From: DATAEG01 sp051001975
Lineage (GTDB): Bacteria > Actinomycetota > Actinomycetes > Mycobacteriales > Jatrophihabitantaceae
Length of the DNA: 64,000 nt
Direction of reading: 5' to 3'
Assembly: GCA_051001975.1 (NCBI GenBank)
Contig: JBPCMU010000017.1
Location: forward strand, 1 to 64,000
Under the pieces are notes generated by a model. That model was not told the origin of the DNA, made no database searches, and saw only the letters and a list, made by a program, of their open reading frames with translations. The translations under genes were made by a program, and so were the position numbers. Positions 16,917-26,128 of this stretch are shown here, piece after piece (positions within the stretch are counted from its first letter, which is position 1; the number at the start of each line of letters is the position of its first letter).

Positions 16917-18119
16917 CTAGTCCGGCAGCATCGGCACTTGCATCCCCCGGTCGCGCCCGACGAGCACGCCGCGGGTCAATGCCGTCGTGCCGAACCGGTC
17001 GCGCACGCCGTCCACCGCCTCGTCCAGGTTGCTCATCCGCCGGTCCCGGAACGGCAGCTCGAGCTGCACCGCACCGGCATCGTCCAGATTGGCCAGCGCG
17101 ACGCCGACCAGCGTGACGCCGCGATCGCGGATCAGTGGCATCGCCGCGAGCAACAGTGACCGCGCCGCGATCAGGATGCTGGTGCTGTCACCGGTCGGCC
17201 AGGGCATCGTGTGCGAGCGGGTCACCCGCGAGTAGTCGTCGAAGCGCAGCCGCAGCACGACGGTGCGGCAGACCCGTCCGGCCCCGTGCAGTCGGCGCAC
17301 CACCCGGTCGATCAACCCGATCAGGGTGGCTTCCAGCTCTGGCTCGGGATGGCGGCGGTGCCCGATAGCTCGCTGGGCACCGATCGAACGACGCCGCCGG
17401 CCGACCTGAACCGACCGCGGGTCGCGGTTGTGCGCGAGCGCGAACAGGTGCCGGCCCGACGCCGGGCCGAGCATCGCCACCAACGCCGGCTCGCCCAGTT
17501 CGGCGACCTCCGCGACGGTGCGGATGCCGCGGGTGTGCAACTTGGCGGCGGTGATGCGCCCGACCCCCCACAGTCGTTCCACCGGCAGCGGGTGCAGGAA
17601 CGTCAGCTCTCCGTCCGGCGGCACCACCAGCAGGCCGTCCGGCTTGGCCACGCCGCTGGCCACCTTCGCCAGGAACTTCGTCCGGGCCACACCTACCGTG
17701 ATGGCCAGCCCGACCCGTTCGTTGACCGCGGCACGCAAGCGGATCGCGATGTCGACCGGAGCGCCACGGATCCTGGCCAACCCGCTGACGTCCAGGAAAG
17801 CCTCATCGATCGACATGCCCTCGACCAATGGTGTGGTGTCCTCGAAAACCGCGAACACCGCCTTGCTGGCTTCGACATACGCGGCGAACCGGGGCGGCAG
17901 CACGACAGCCTGCGGACACAGCTGCCGCGCCTCCCGGCCGCCCATCGCGGTACGGATGCCGAACGCCTTCGCCTCGTAGCTGGCCGCCAGGACGACCCCG
18001 CCACCGACGATCACCGGGCGACCGCGCAACCGCGGGTTGTCGCGTTGCTCGACCGACGCATAGAAGGCGTCGAGGTCGGCGTGCAGGATCGACGCCTCGC
18101 CGGACGTCGGGCTGCGCAT
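16917..18119 (-). CDS. dinB: DNA polymerase IV (Y family)
   Basis: 400 residues. Translesion polymerase with ILHADLDAFYASVEQRDNPR (metal ligand Asp), GMSIDEAFLDV (catalytic Asp-Glu), a helix-hairpin-helix thumb (LWGVGRITAAKL) and a little-finger domain. The ATG at 18119 is preferred over 18128, because the upstream ATG lies inside a LexA-type box. The C-terminal end is QVPMLPD, without a clear beta-clamp motif. Probably induced by DNA damage. Confidence 0.92.
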   Translation of the reverse strand: MRSPTSGEASILHADLDAFYASVEQRDNPRLRGRPVIVGGGVVLAASYEAKAFGIRTAMGGREARQLCPQAVVLPPRFAAYVEASKAVFAVFEDTTPLVEGMSIDEAFLDVSGLARIRGAPVDIAIRLRAAVNERVGLAITVGVARTKFLAKVASGVAKPDGLLVVPPDGELTFLHPLPVERLWGVGRITAAKLHTRGIRTVAEVAELGEPALVAMLGPASGRHLFALAHNRDPRSVQVGRRRRSIGAQRAIGHRRHPEPELEATLIGLIDRVVRRLHGAGRVCRTVVLRLRFDDYSRVTRSHTMPWPTGDSTSILIAARSLLLAAMPLIRDRGVTLVGVALANLDDAGAVQLELPFRDRRMSNLDEAVDGVRDRFGTTALTRGVLVGRDRGMQVPMLPD

Positions 18120-18120
18120 A

Positions 18121-18132
18121 GAACACATGTTC
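18121..18132 (-). promoter_or_regulatory. LexA (SOS) box of dinB
   Basis: GAACACATGTTC is a perfect GAAC-N4-GTTC palindrome. The context TAGAACACATGTTCGC matches most of the mycobacterial/actinobacterial LexA consensus TCGAACNNNNGTTCGA. It lies two bases upstream of the chosen dinB start, so LexA bound here would block transcription initiation. Confidence 0.75.
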
Positions 18133-18246
18133 GCATAACCTGCCGACGACGCCGGGCTGGCGGAGCAGGTCCCGGAGGTGCGAGGGTTGCTCCACAGCGG
18201 GACGCCCCTCGCCGCGCTGGTCGGGCCGGGCTGTTAGACAGGACCG

Positions 18247-20379
18247 GTGACCGAACTGCTGCTGGACCGCACCGCACTGCGCGCACAGGCCGAATTACAC
18301 CTGCGGGCGCTTGCCGGGACCGATGCCGTGCTGCGCGCGGACCAGTGGACCGCGATCGAGGCGCTGGTGGCCGACCGGCGCCGGGCACTGGTCGTGCAGC
18401 GCACCGGGTGGGGCAAGTCGGCCTTCTACTTCGTCGCGACCGCGCTGCTGCGGGCGGCCGGCAGCGGCCCGACCGTCATCATCTCCCCGTTGCTGGCGCT
18501 GATGCGCAACCAGATCGCTGCCGCCGAGCGCGCCGGCATCCACGCCGCCACCATCAACTCCACCAACATCGAGCAGTGGCGCAGTACCTATGACGCAGTC
18601 TCCCGCGGCGAGGTGGACGTGCTGCTGCTCTCGCCGGAGCGGCTGAACAACCCGGAGTTCCGCGACGAGGTGATGCCACAGCTCGCTGCCACGTGCGGCC
18701 TGCTGGTGGTCGACGAGGCGCACTGCATCAGCGACTGGGGGCATGACTTCCGGCCGGACTTCCGCCGATTGCGCACATTGCTGCCCGAGCTACCCGACGG
18801 CATCCCGGTGCTGGCCACCACAGCTACCGCGAACACGCGGGTCGTCGAGGACGTCGCGGAGGTGCTCGGTCTCGGCAGAGGGCAGGGATTCGACAGCGAT
18901 GGGGTGTTGGTGCTGCGCGGCAGCCTGGACCGGGAGTCGTTGCACCTCGGCGTGCTGCAGCTACCTTCCACCGCGCACCGGCTGGCGTGGCTGGCCGATC
19001 ACCTGGTCGAGCTGCCCGGCTCCGGGATCATCTACACGCTCACCGTGGCCGCGTCGCAGGAAGTGGCCGACTACCTGCGCGAACGCGGCTTCCCGGTCGC
19101 GGCCTATTCCGGCCAGACCGAGCAGTCCGAACGGCTCGCCGCCGAGGACGACCTGGTGCACAACCGGGTCAAGGCGTTGGTGGCCACGTCCGCGCTCGGG
19201 ATGGGTTTCGACAAACCCGACCTCGGCTTCGTCGTGCACTTCGGGGCACCGTCGTCACCGATCTCCTACTACCAGCAGGTCGGCCGCGCCGGTCGCGGAG
19301 TCGATTCGGCTGAGGTGGTGTTGCTGCCGGGCAGCGAGGACGAGGCGATCTGGGACTACTTCGCATCGGTGGGCTTCCCCGCCGAGCGCCAGGTGCGCGC
19401 CGCGCTGGCGGCGTTGACGGAGCACAGCGCGCCGATGAGCACCGCCGCGCTGGAGACCCGCGTCGAGCTGTCCCGCTCGCGCCTGGAGGCGATGCTGAAG
19501 GTGCTGGACGTGGACGGTGCCGCCCAACGGGTGCGCGGTGGCTGGATCGCGACCGGCCAGGCGTGGCACTACGACGCCGGGCGCTACGCCCGCGTCGCCC
19601 AGGTACGCCGCGATGAACAGCAGTCGATGCGTGACTACATCTCCACCGGGATGTGCCGGCTGCGCTTCCTGCGCGAGCAGCTCGACGACCCGGCGGCCAC
19701 CGACTGCGGCCGCTGCGACAACTGCGGCGGGCTGAGCCTGTCCGCGGCGACGTCGGAGCAAGCCGTCGCCACCGCTACGGCGAATCTGGATCGGCCTGGC
19801 GTGCCGTTCGACGCGCGCCGGATGTGGCCGACGGCGATGCCTGACCTGGGAATCCAGGTGCGCGGCAAGATCGCGGCCACCGAAGCCGCCGAGGAGGGCC
19901 GGGCGGTGGCCAGGTTCACCGATCTCGGCTTCGGCCAGCGGGTGCGGGCAGTATTGGCCGACGACGCAGCGGACGGACCGGTTCCCGACGATCTGGTGCG
20001 CGCATCGATCCAGGTACTCGCCGCCTGGGGCTGGGCCGAGCGTCCGCAGGCCGTCGTGCACATCGGCTCGCACCGGCGCCCCGACCTCGTCGCCGACCTG
20101 GCCCGGCGCCTCGGCGAGATCGGCAGGCTGCCATATGTCGGCGGGGTCGAGCACACCGGCCGAGCCACCACGGCGCGGTCGAACAGTGCGTTGCGGCTGC
20201 GCGAGGTGTGGGGCAGCTACCGGCTGCCCGAGCAGATGGCGACCGCAGTGGACGGTCGCCCGGTGCTGCTCGTCGACGATCTGACCGACACCGGCTGGAC
20301 CTTCACCGTCGTGACCCAACTACTGCGCCAGGCCGGCGCCACGGCGGTCTACCCGTTCGCCCTCGGCATCGCCCGCTGA
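18247..20379 (+). CDS. RecQ-family DNA helicase with C-terminal phosphoribosyltransferase-like domain
   Basis: 710 residues, GTG start. The helicase core has VVQRTGWGKSAFYF (Walker A), VVDEAHCISDWGHDFRPDFR (DEAH and RecQ motif II-III), VATSALGMGFDKPDLGFVVH and QQVGRAGRG (motifs V-VI). A RecQ zinc site follows: CRLRFLREQL and DCGRCDNCGG. There is no HRDC domain. Instead the last 200 residues end with VLLVDDLTDTGWTFTVVTQL near residue 675, which resembles the PRPP-binding loop of type-I phosphoribosyltransferases. Divergent from dinB. I recall similar fusions in actinobacteria, but the tail's role is unknown. Confidence 0.9.
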   Translation: MTELLLDRTALRAQAELHLRALAGTDAVLRADQWTAIEALVADRRRALVVQRTGWGKSAFYFVATALLRAAGSGPTVIISPLLALMRNQIAAAERAGIHAATINSTNIEQWRSTYDAVSRGEVDVLLLSPERLNNPEFRDEVMPQLAATCGLLVVDEAHCISDWGHDFRPDFRRLRTLLPELPDGIPVLATTATANTRVVEDVAEVLGLGRGQGFDSDGVLVLRGSLDRESLHLGVLQLPSTAHRLAWLADHLVELPGSGIIYTLTVAASQEVADYLRERGFPVAAYSGQTEQSERLAAEDDLVHNRVKALVATSALGMGFDKPDLGFVVHFGAPSSPISYYQQVGRAGRGVDSAEVVLLPGSEDEAIWDYFASVGFPAERQVRAALAALTEHSAPMSTAALETRVELSRSRLEAMLKVLDVDGAAQRVRGGWIATGQAWHYDAGRYARVAQVRRDEQQSMRDYISTGMCRLRFLREQLDDPAATDCGRCDNCGGLSLSAATSEQAVATATANLDRPGVPFDARRMWPTAMPDLGIQVRGKIAATEAAEEGRAVARFTDLGFGQRVRAVLADDAADGPVPDDLVRASIQVLAAWGWAERPQAVVHIGSHRRPDLVADLARRLGEIGRLPYVGGVEHTGRATTARSNSALRLREVWGSYRLPEQMATAVDGRPVLLVDDLTDTGWTFTVVTQLLRQAGATAVYPFALGIAR

Positions 20380-20403
20380 GTTTCCGCAGCGCAGCAAGGA
20401 CAC

Positions 20404-21126
20404 TCAGTCGGCGTGCGCGACGGTGTACGAGCGCAGCCGATGCCCGCTGAACCAGATGCCACCACCGACGGTGACGAGCAGCAGGACGATCGCCACCGGC
20501 AACCGCAGCGTCGCGTGCACCTGCGCGCTCGGGGTCAGCGCGTCGGCAATGGTCAGCGCCCATTGCTGAACGCTCAGTGCCTGAGCGCCGGGCAGGTAGC
20601 CTCCGACCAGAGTCTCCCAGGCCAACGCGTACACCAGCCCGATGACCACAGCGTGCCGGGTCACTACTGCAAGTAGCAGGAAGATGACGCAGTAGGCGGC
20701 CCCGCCCACCGCGGCGGCAACAGCGAACGCGATCGCCAGATTCTCCACCGACCCGGACAAGACGAGTCCTGCCAGCAATACGGGCAGCGCGGCACAGACG
20801 AACACGCAACCGATCGCCATCACTAGTTTGGTTCGGACGATGGTCGGCCGAGTCACCGGCTTGGCCAGCAAGTAGACGATCGACCCGTCGTCGATCTCGG
20901 TGCCGATCGCGCCGGTACCGGCCAGCAATCCGAGCAACGGAAGTACCGCACCCAAGGCGAAGTTCTGCAACACCGTGACCACGACCCCCGCGTCGACGTT
21001 CGGGCCCGCAGCCAGCCGGATGATCACTGCCATACCGACCAGCAGGGCCGGCAGGATCAACAACAGCAGCATGCGGCGACGGCCCAGCAGCGCGTGGTAG
21101 GTGAATTGCGCGATCGTCAGGTTCAC
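20404..21126 (-). CDS. ABC-2 type transporter permease
   Basis: 240 residues with six hydrophobic segments; begins MNLTIAQFTYHALLGRRRML. No binding protein is present, and the neighbouring ATPase genes point to an exporter. It follows the ATPase at 21153-22088 by 26 bases and is probably its membrane partner. Convergent with recQ (24 bases between stops). Substrate unknown; such pairs export lipids, peptides, antibiotics or wall precursors. Confidence 0.8.
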   Translation of the reverse strand: MNLTIAQFTYHALLGRRRMLLLLILPALLVGMAVIIRLAAGPNVDAGVVVTVLQNFALGAVLPLLGLLAGTGAIGTEIDDGSIVYLLAKPVTRPTIVRTKLVMAIGCVFVCAALPVLLAGLVLSGSVENLAIAFAVAAAVGGAAYCVIFLLLAVVTRHAVVIGLVYALAWETLVGGYLPGAQALSVQQWALTIADALTPSAQVHATLRLPVAIVLLLVTVGGGIWFSGHRLRSYTVAHAD

Positions 21127-21152
21127 GTGGGCTCCTCAGACATGGCGAGCGA

Positions 21153-22088
21153 CTACTGGGTGATGAGGTAGGCGAAGACGCTCTCCAGCGACTCGTCGGT
21201 GGGCGCCATCTCGAACACCCGCACCCCGGCCGTCCGCGCGACCCGCGGGACGAGCCAGCCGAACCGTGCCGAGTCGACGGTCTGTACTCGCAGCGCTCCC
21301 TCTCGCGCATCGAGTTCCACCGAGGTGGACGACGCGTCCGCGATCAACGCCGCGGCGAGCGCACGGTCATCGCTGGAGCGGATGACGTAGCGCAACGGTC
21401 GGTCTGTCATCAAGCGGCGTATCTCGCGGAAGTCTCCTGAGGCGGCATGCCGGCCCGAGACGATCACCTCGATGTGAGAGGCGACCTGCTCTACCTCCTC
21501 CAGGATGTGCGAGCTGAACAGCACGGTCCGGCCCTGCTCGCTCAACCGATGCAGGAGATCCATCAGGTGCAACCGCTGGCGCGGATCCATCCCGTTGAAT
21601 GGTTCATCGAGCAGCAACACGGCCGGGTCGTGCACCAGGGCAGTCGCCATCTTGATGCGCTGCTTCATGCCCTTGGAGTACGTGCCGATCCGCCGGGACT
21701 GCGCAGGCTGCATCTCCACCACCTCGAGTGCGCGGGCGGCCGCAGCCTGCGGGTCGGGCAACGAGTGCAGCTTCGCGTTGGCCAGCACGAATGCCCATCC
21801 GGTCATCGAGTCGTACAGCCCCTCGGTCTCCGGGACGAGGCCCAGCCGCCGATAGATCTCCACATTGCGCCACACCGGCAGGTTGTCGATGCTCACCGAG
21901 CCCGCCGAGGGAGCCAGGAACCCGGCCATCAGCTGGATCATGGTGGTCTTGCCGGCTCCGTTGGGTCCGAGCAGTCCCGTGACGCCGGGGCCGATCGTCA
22001 TCGTCATGTCGTTGACCGCCACCACGTTGCCGTACCAGCGGGACGCGTGGTCCACCGACAGAACCGTCGGCTGCCTAGGTTGGCTCAC
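21153..22088 (-). CDS. ABC exporter ATP-binding protein
   Basis: 311 residues. Walker A GLLGPNGAGKTTMIQL, signature GTYSKGMKQRIKMATALVHD and Walker B VLLLDEPFNGMDPRQRLHL, with SSHILEEVE as the H-loop, as in the CcmA/NatA group of exporters. The C-terminal 90 residues form the extra domain common in these proteins. The start overlaps the upstream permease stop (ATGA). Second ATPase of a four-gene double exporter operon. Confidence 0.88.
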   Translation of the reverse strand: MSQPRQPTVLSVDHASRWYGNVVAVNDMTMTIGPGVTGLLGPNGAGKTTMIQLMAGFLAPSAGSVSIDNLPVWRNVEIYRRLGLVPETEGLYDSMTGWAFVLANAKLHSLPDPQAAAARALEVVEMQPAQSRRIGTYSKGMKQRIKMATALVHDPAVLLLDEPFNGMDPRQRLHLMDLLHRLSEQGRTVLFSSHILEEVEQVASHIEVIVSGRHAASGDFREIRRLMTDRPLRYVIRSSDDRALAAALIADASSTSVELDAREGALRVQTVDSARFGWLVPRVARTAGVRVFEMAPTDESLESVFAYLITQ

Positions 22089-23005
22089 AGCACGCCCGGC
22101 TTTCGGTAGCGCCGCAGCAGAAGCGCGAAGCAGCCAGCCACCAACGCGGCGGCGACCAGCACGAAGACCAACTCACCAGTCGTCTCGGGTGGCCCCGCAG
22201 CCGTCGAGGTCGGCGCGTTGACCAGAGCGATCTGCACCCCGTCGGCCATGGTGAACGGCGAGAGCAGCCCGAGATAACCGGCCAGGGTGTCGTTGCCGTA
22301 GAAGTGCGCGATTCCCTGGGTGGCGACGGTCCCGGCGTAGCTCACGAACAGCACGGTGATGATGACCGCGACGCCCAGCCCGCGGCGGGTGGTGCCGGAA
22401 GCCAAGACAGCACTCACGGCGGTCAGGAGTAGCGCGAAGGCAACTGCGCCGACCTCGGCCGAGGCGAAGTTCTTGGTCTGCTCCCAAAGCGGGAACTTGG
22501 CGAGCACGCCGCCGACGGCAAGTATCACGATCGGCCCGGACAGCAAGATGAACAGCGCGCTCGCCAACGCCCCGAACTTCGCCACCACATAGTCCTCCCG
22601 GGTGAGGGGCCGGGAGAAGTACAGCGTCACGGTCCGGAAGCGCAGATCCCGGGAGATGAGTTGCGGCGCTTGCGAGGCGACAAAGATCGCGACGACTGGG
22701 ATCAGGATCATCGCGTAGCGGTTGTAGGAGATCGGTTGCACGTCCGCCTTGGCGTACACCTCGATGGCGACGATGATGACGGCTGGCAACAGCGTCGCTA
22801 CCAGGAGCAGCAGCGGAAGTACCTTTGCCCGGGCGGTGCGGCCGAGCCCGAACGTCGACCGGACCCCGTTCAGATACAGCGAGCGCAGCACATAGCCGCG
22901 ACCCAGCCGACGACCCACATACGTGCGGTAGCCGATGTCGTGGATGACGCCAGCGGACCCCGATGACGGGGCCGCGCGCGCAGGAATCGGTTCAGGATGC
23001 GACAT
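22085..23005 (-). CDS. ABC-2 type transporter permease
   Basis: 306 residues with about six membrane helices. The start MSHPEPIPARAAPSSGSAGV at 23005 overlaps the upstream ATPase by 14 bases; the frame extends further only within that ATPase. The segment RDLRFRTVTLYFSRPLTREDYVVAKF is typical of ABC-2 permeases that move with their ATPase. Paired with the ATPase at 22992-23924. Substrate unknown. Confidence 0.82.
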   Translation of the reverse strand: MSHPEPIPARAAPSSGSAGVIHDIGYRTYVGRRLGRGYVLRSLYLNGVRSTFGLGRTARAKVLPLLLLVATLLPAVIIVAIEVYAKADVQPISYNRYAMILIPVVAIFVASQAPQLISRDLRFRTVTLYFSRPLTREDYVVAKFGALASALFILLSGPIVILAVGGVLAKFPLWEQTKNFASAEVGAVAFALLLTAVSAVLASGTTRRGLGVAVIITVLFVSYAGTVATQGIAHFYGNDTLAGYLGLLSPFTMADGVQIALVNAPTSTAAGPPETTGELVFVLVAAALVAGCFALLLRRYRKPGVL

Positions 23006-23924
23006 GCTCGCCCCCCTCGTCCCGGAAGACCTCGTCGATGTGATGGCGCTGCTGTTGAACCCGGACGAGGCCGAGGCCGAGATCGGCCGCTGCGTCCCGG
23101 ACCAGATCGAAGGTCGCCTCACCGGCGATCTGCAACTCGAGCGTCCGGCCGGCCGGCCGCACCCGCGCCCCGGCCGCAGCCAGCGCGTGCCCGAGCCGAT
23201 CCCGGCCACCGCCCCCGAGAGGCTCGTGCACCTCGACAACGAGTACCCCCGTGGCGCGGGTGAAGTCCGCGGTGGCTGACGAGCGCAACAACCTGCCGCC
23301 GTCGATGATCACGACGTGATCGCTGATCCGCTCCAGCTCGCCCAACAGGTGGGAGGTCACCAGCACCGGGATACCGAATTCCTGCCCGATTCGGCGCACC
23401 AGTGCGAGCATCTCGTCGCGGCCGGCGGGATCCAGTCCATTCGTGGGCTCGTCGAGCATGACCAGGTTGGGGTCGTGCACCAGCGCCTGGGCCAGCTTCA
23501 CCCGCTGCCGCATGCCGGTGGAGTAGCCGCCGATCGGACGGTACCGCTCCTCGTAAAGCCCGGTGTGCCGCAGCGTGTCGGCAGTCCGCTCACGGGCTTG
23601 CGCGGCGGGCAGTCCCGACATCCTGGCCATGTGCACGACGAATTCGGTGGCAGACACGTCCGGGGGCAGGCAATCGTGCTCCGGCATGTAGCCGACCTGT
23701 TCGCGGATCCGCGCACCGTCGGTCGCGACGTCCAACCCGAGCACCTGGGCGGCCCCCGCGGTCGCCGGCATTAGTCCGAGCAGCAGCCGGATCAGAGTGG
23801 ACTTCCCGGCGCCGTTGGACCCGATCAGCCCGGTCACTCCAGTGCCGATCTCAACGGTCAACTGATCCAGGGCGGTGACGCCCGGAAAGGTCTTGCTCAG
23901 AGCGTGGGTTGCAATTACGGACAC
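22992..23924 (-). CDS. ABC exporter ATP-binding protein (first gene of double exporter operon)
   Basis: 310 residues. Walker A GLIGSNGAGKSTLIRLLLGL, signature GYSTGMRQRVKLAQALVHDP, Walker B LVMLDEPTNGLDPAGRDEML and H-loop VTSHLLGE. It heads an operon of two ATPase-permease pairs, likely two half-exporters working together or with related substrates. Starts 74 bases from the end of clpX, on the same strand. Confidence 0.88.
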   Translation of the reverse strand: MSVIATHALSKTFPGVTALDQLTVEIGTGVTGLIGSNGAGKSTLIRLLLGLMPATAGAAQVLGLDVATDGARIREQVGYMPEHDCLPPDVSATEFVVHMARMSGLPAAQARERTADTLRHTGLYEERYRPIGGYSTGMRQRVKLAQALVHDPNLVMLDEPTNGLDPAGRDEMLALVRRIGQEFGIPVLVTSHLLGELERISDHVVIIDGGRLLRSSATADFTRATGVLVVEVHEPLGGGGRDRLGHALAAAGARVRPAGRTLELQIAGEATFDLVRDAAADLGLGLVRVQQQRHHIDEVFRDEGGEHVAS

Positions 23925-23998
23925 GGCACGGACGCTAACCGATACTCGTGCTGTCGGCGTCCGGGATGACCCCTAAACCAACCCCGAGAGGATGACGG

Positions 23999-25282
23999 TC
24001 AGGCGGTCTTTTCCCGGCGCTCGCGCTTCGGCGCCGTCTCGCGGGGCACCAGCGTCGGCTCGGCATGATTCTGCACGGTCTCTTTGGTGATGACGACCTT
24101 GGCCACGTCCTCGCGGGAGGGCACCTCGTACATCACCGAGAGCAGCACTTCTTCCATGATGGCGCGCAAGCCGCGAGCTCCGGTACCACGCGACACGGCC
24201 TGCTCGGCGATCGCTTCGAGTGCCTCTTGGTCGAACTCGAGCTCGACGTTGTCCAGCTCGAACATTTTCGCGTATTGCTTGACCAGCGCGTTGCGCGGTT
24301 CGGTCAGGATCTGGATGAGCGCCTCGCGATCCAGCGGGCGCACCGAGGTGATGATCGGCAGCCGGCCGATGAACTCCGGGATCAACCCGAACTTCATCAG
24401 GTCCTCGGGCATCACCTTGCCGAAGATGTCTTCGCTCTCCCGCATCGACTTCGTGCGCAGTTCGCCGCCGAAGCCCAGACCCTGCTTGCCGACCCGGCTC
24501 TCGATGAGCTGGTCCAGCCCCGCGAATGCCCCACCCACGATGAACAGCACGTTGGTGGTGTCGATCTGGATGAACTCCTGATGCGGGTGCTTGCGACCAC
24601 CCTGCGGCGGCACCGAGGCCTGGGTGCCCTCGAGAATCTTCAGCAGGGTCTGCTGCACGCCTTCGCCCGAGACGTCACGGGTGATCGACGGATTCTCCGC
24701 CTTCCGAGCAATCTTGTCGACCTCGTCGATGTAGATGATGCCGGTCTCGGCGCGCTTGACGTCGTAGTCGGCAGCCTGGATCAGCTTGAGCAGGATGTTC
24801 TCGACGTCCTCGCCGACATAGCCGGCTTCGGTGAGGGCGGTGGCGTCGGCGATGGCGAACGGCACGTTCAGCATCCGCGCCAGCGTCTGGGCCAGCAGCG
24901 TCTTGCCGGACCCGGTCGGCCCGAGCAGCAGGATGTTGGACTTGGCCAGCTCCACGGCCGTGTCGGCAGGTCGCGGCTTGCCGTCCTCGGCCTGCACCCG
25001 CTTGTAGTGGTTGTAGACGGCGACGGCGAGCGTCTTCTTCGACTGGTCCTGCCCGACCACATAGCCGTTGAGGAACTCGAAGATCTCCGTCGGCTTGGGC
25101 AACTCGTCGAAGCTGACCTCGCTGGTCTCGGCGAGCTCCTCTTCGATGATCTCGTTGCACAGGTCGATGCACTCGTCGCAGATGTACACGCCGGGACCAG
25201 CGATCAGCTTCTTGACCTGCTTCTGGCTCTTTCCGCAGAAAGAGCACTTCAGCAGGTCACCACCGTCGCCAACACGTGCCAC
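23999..25282 (-). CDS. clpX: ATP-dependent Clp protease ATP-binding subunit ClpX
   Basis: 427 residues, normal length. N-terminal zinc-binding domain (CSFCGKSQ, CDECIDLC) for substrate and adaptor recognition, AAA+ Walker A GPTGSGKTLLAQTLARML, Walker B IIYIDEVDKI and sensor-2 RGTGARGLRAIMEEV. Unfolds substrates and feeds them to ClpP1P2. It is 179 bases downstream of clpP2 on the same strand, so it may have its own promoter or be part of the clp operon. Confidence 0.97.
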   Translation of the reverse strand: MARVGDGGDLLKCSFCGKSQKQVKKLIAGPGVYICDECIDLCNEIIEEELAETSEVSFDELPKPTEIFEFLNGYVVGQDQSKKTLAVAVYNHYKRVQAEDGKPRPADTAVELAKSNILLLGPTGSGKTLLAQTLARMLNVPFAIADATALTEAGYVGEDVENILLKLIQAADYDVKRAETGIIYIDEVDKIARKAENPSITRDVSGEGVQQTLLKILEGTQASVPPQGGRKHPHQEFIQIDTTNVLFIVGGAFAGLDQLIESRVGKQGLGFGGELRTKSMRESEDIFGKVMPEDLMKFGLIPEFIGRLPIITSVRPLDREALIQILTEPRNALVKQYAKMFELDNVELEFDQEALEAIAEQAVSRGTGARGLRAIMEEVLLSVMYEVPSREDVAKVVITKETVQNHAEPTLVPRETAPKRERREKTA

Positions 25283-25461
25283 GCGTGAACTCCCTCGTCT
25301 GTGAACTGCTGAGTACTGCCCGGACGATCTGCCGTCGATGCCGGGGTCGCGTCTGCGCGCCGACCGAGCTGCCGTCCCGCTGGACGACCCCTGCGGACAA
25401 ACCGTACCCCGAACGACGCCGAGAAGCCTCGGAAATCCGCCGCGGTGGGCGCGGCGTAGTG

Positions 25462-26118
25462 CTAGTCGTTGACGATCTTGCGGGTGCTGATGACCTCGTC
25501 CACCAGGCCGTACTCCTTGGCCTGCTGGGCGGTGAAGATCTTGTCCCGCTCGACGTCGGCGCGCACCGTCTCGATGGACTGGCCAGTGTGGCGGGCGATG
25601 ATCTCCTCCATCAGGTCCCGCATCCGCTGGATCTCCTTGGCCTGGATGTCCAGGTCGGAGATCTGCTGCGGGCCCTCGGTGCCACCGGACGGCTGGTGGA
25701 TGAGGATCCGCGAGTTCTGCATCGCGAAGCGCTTGCCCTTGGTGCCGGCCGCAAGCAACACGGCGGCCGCCGATGCTGCCTGGCCCATGCAGAACGTCTG
25801 CACCTCGGGGCGGACGAAGGTGATCGTGTCGTAGATGGCCGTCAGCGCGGTGAACGATCCACCCGGCGAGTTGATGTAGATCTGGATGTCGCGGTCCGGG
25901 TCGGTCGACTCGAGCACGATCAACTGCGCCATGACGTCGTTGGCCACGACGTCGTCGATCGGCGCGCCGAGGAAGATGATGCGCTCCTCGAACAGCTTGT
26001 TATACGGGTTAGATTCCTTCATGCCGTAGCTGGTCCGCTCGGTGAAGGACGGCAGCACGTATCGGGACTCCGCGCGCGGCCCGGTCACCAGGCCCGATGG
26101 GGTGTATAGCTCACTCAC
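25462..26118 (-). CDS. clpP2: ATP-dependent Clp protease proteolytic subunit ClpP2
   Basis: 218 residues. The active-site Ser is in FCMGQAASAAAVLLAAG and the His in RILIHQPSGG. The GTG start at 26118 is chosen because AGGGAG lies six bases before it and it leaves a 10-base gap after clpP1; a longer reading overlaps clpP1. In actinobacteria ClpP1 and ClpP2 form a mixed two-ring peptidase with ClpX or ClpC1. Confidence 0.94.
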   Translation of the reverse strand: MSELYTPSGLVTGPRAESRYVLPSFTERTSYGMKESNPYNKLFEERIIFLGAPIDDVVANDVMAQLIVLESTDPDRDIQIYINSPGGSFTALTAIYDTITFVRPEVQTFCMGQAASAAAVLLAAGTKGKRFAMQNSRILIHQPSGGTEGPQQISDLDIQAKEIQRMRDLMEEIIARHTGQSIETVRADVERDKIFTAQQAKEYGLVDEVISTRKIVND

Positions 26119-26128
26119 GTCGATCTCC

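Noticed and set aside
24065..25288. 407-codon plus-strand frame opposite clpX
   Set aside because: Antisense shadow of a certain housekeeping gene.
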